Shown: positions 5,938-6,971 of the stretch, in pieces
Layout: each line of letters opens with the position of its first letter
How positions within the stretch are numbered: the stretch's first letter is position 1
Assembly: GCA_005776545.1 (NCBI GenBank)
Contig: SXOY01000243.1
Span: 1 to 6,971, forward strand
Origin: Planctomycetia bacterium
GTDB lineage: Bacteria; Planctomycetota; Phycisphaerae; Phycisphaerales; UBA1924
Reading direction: 5' to 3'
DNA: 6,971 nt
Made by a program: the position numbers and the translations under genes
The notes under the pieces: generated by a model
The model's input: only the letters and a program-made list of their open reading frames with translations
What the model was told of the DNA's origin: nothing
Databases searched by the model: none

Positions 5938-6971
5938 ATGATTGAAGCAGCGACAGGGACGTCGACATTTAGCGGCTTAGATTGGGGCGTCCTTGGCGCC
6001 TACTTCGTCCTGCTCGCTGGAACGGGCTGGTGGTTCTCCCGCCGCGAACCCTCCGGCGCACAAGAATATTTCCTGGCAGGTCGCCAGATGCCCATGTGGG
6101 CAGTCGCCATCAGCGTCTTGGCAACTGCAACCAGCGCAGCAACATTCATCGGCGCACCCGAGGAAGCCTACAAAGGCACGCTCACCTACGCCTCCACCAA
6201 CATCGGCATGTTCGTTGCCGTCGCTGTCGTAGCAATCTTCTTCATTCCCGCTTTTTATCGCGCCAACGTCACCACCGTTTACGACCTTCTCGAACTTCGT
6301 TTCGGAGGTCACGCTAAACAAGCTGCCAGTTGGACTTTTCTCATCGGCCGCGTCTTCGCCTCCGGCTCGCGCCTCTTCATGGCGAGCATTCCGCTCTCCC
6401 TCATTCTCTTTCGAGAAATTCACGAGTGGCAACTCCTCGTCTCCATCGGCGTCCTCACAACTGTCGCAATCCTCTACACACTCGTCGGCGGCATCCGTAG
6501 CATCATCTGGACCGATGTAGTTCAGACTGTTGTCTTTGTCGGTGCTGCTGCGGTCGCGCTCATCGTGCTTCTGAACAAAATTCCACTTTCCACAGGCCAG
6601 ATATTCGATGCACTCAAAGAAACTCCTGTCGCAGGTCATTCCAAACTCACAGTAATTGACTGGGGCATTCCCTTTGACACCGGCCAGGCATACACAATCT
6701 TCACCGCCGTCATGGGCTTCTCCCTCCTGGGCATCGCCTCCTACGGCACCGATCACGACCTCGCCCAGCGCATGCTCACCTGCAAATCAGCCGTCAAAGG
6801 CAGCCAAAGCGTCATCGTCGCAATCCTCATGAACCTCCCCGTCCTCTTCGTGTTCATGTCCATCGGCCTTCTCCTCCACATTTTCTATCAGCGACCCGAC
6901 CTCCTGGGCTCTTCCGCCCCCGCTTCTCCACCCGGAGACTCGCGCGAAGTCTTCCTCTCTTTCATCCTCAA
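5938..6971 (+). CDS. Sodium:solute symporter family (SSS) protein, partial at the C-terminus
   Basis: 344 complete codons are present before the right edge, with no stop. The product is a multi-pass inner-membrane protein of the sodium:solute symporter family, which moves a small solute (sugar, amino acid, carboxylate or similar) with Na+. Family landmarks: EYFLAGRQMPMWAVAIS (43-59), the TM2 stretch ATATSAATFIGAPEEAY (62-78), VYDLLELRFG (114-123), GGIRSIIWTDVVQ (184-196) and SYGTDHDLAQRML (268-280). About eight hydrophobic segments are visible, near 14-32, 52-74, 85-107, 132-158, 165-185, 194-212, 251-270 and 290-316. The substrate cannot be told. The ATG at 5938 has no Shine-Dalgarno sequence; a GTG three codons earlier (5929) is the only other upstream in-frame choice before a stop at 5905. 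It is separated from tsf by two terminators, so it is an independent unit. Confidence 0.92.
   Translation, partial: MIEAATGTSTFSGLDWGVLGAYFVLLAGTGWWFSRREPSGAQEYFLAGRQMPMWAVAISVLATATSAATFIGAPEEAYKGTLTYASTNIGMFVAVAVVAIFFIPAFYRANVTTVYDLLELRFGGHAKQAASWTFLIGRVFASGSRLFMASIPLSLILFREIHEWQLLVSIGVLTTVAILYTLVGGIRSIIWTDVVQTVVFVGAAAVALIVLLNKIPLSTGQIFDALKETPVAGHSKLTVIDWGIPFDTGQAYTIFTAVMGFSLLGIASYGTDHDLAQRMLTCKSAVKGSQSVIVAILMNLPVLFVFMSIGLLLHIFYQRPDLLGSSAPASPPGDSREVFLSFIL

Noticed and set aside
5977..6756. Long minus-strand open frame (259 codons) with an acidic, Cys- and Gly-rich product
   Set aside because: It lies wholly antisense to the symporter gene, whose frame has clear family motifs. The odd composition is what the reverse complement of membrane-protein codons gives.

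Overview
The window looks like chromosomal DNA of a free-living Gram-negative-type bacterium. A planctomycete, possibly of the class Phycisphaerae, is my best guess. The basis is the prepilin leader style (Arg-Arg-Ala before the mature FTLFE), the house-keeping genes with basic or low-complexity tails, and the general codon style. This is an inference from recall, not a database result. I see no insertion sequences, CRISPR arrays, tRNA or rRNA genes, or other signs of recent transfer.

Left half, minus strand (about 1-3432): a compact operon for a type II secretion / type IV pilus-like machine. In transcription order it encodes a small PilZ-domain protein, a GspE/PilB-family assembly ATPase, a GspF/PilC-family inner-membrane platform protein, and the start of a prepilin/pseudopilin that runs off the left edge. 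The genes are tightly packed. The ATPase ribosome-binding site abuts the PilZ stop codon, and the ATPase-platform junction is a 4-base ATGA overlap. The ATPase carries an N-terminal MshEN-like region, so with the PilZ gene beside it two potential cyclic-di-GMP inputs sit in one operon.

Centre (about 3433-3873): a gene-free divergent region of about 440 bases. Its right part can fold into four consecutive hairpins. In three of them the G-U pairs form only in plus-strand RNA, so they probably belong to the 5' leader of rpsB and may be an S2-type autoregulatory leader.

Right half, plus strand (3874-5696): rpsB (ribosomal protein S2) and tsf (elongation factor Ts), a classical translation pair. 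A terminator-like hairpin lies between them and a strong intrinsic terminator follows tsf.

Right end (5697-6971): a short spacer with a weak promoter-like sequence, a pyrimidine-rich stretch containing CUCCUCCU, and a second intrinsic terminator. Together these could form a small RNA of about 65 nt or an attenuating leader. After it begins a sodium:solute symporter family gene, which is cut by the right edge. I found no clearly new multi-gene system. The best leads are the rpsB leader, the rpsB-tsf attenuator, the candidate small RNA and the cyclic-di-GMP link of the pilus/secretion operon.
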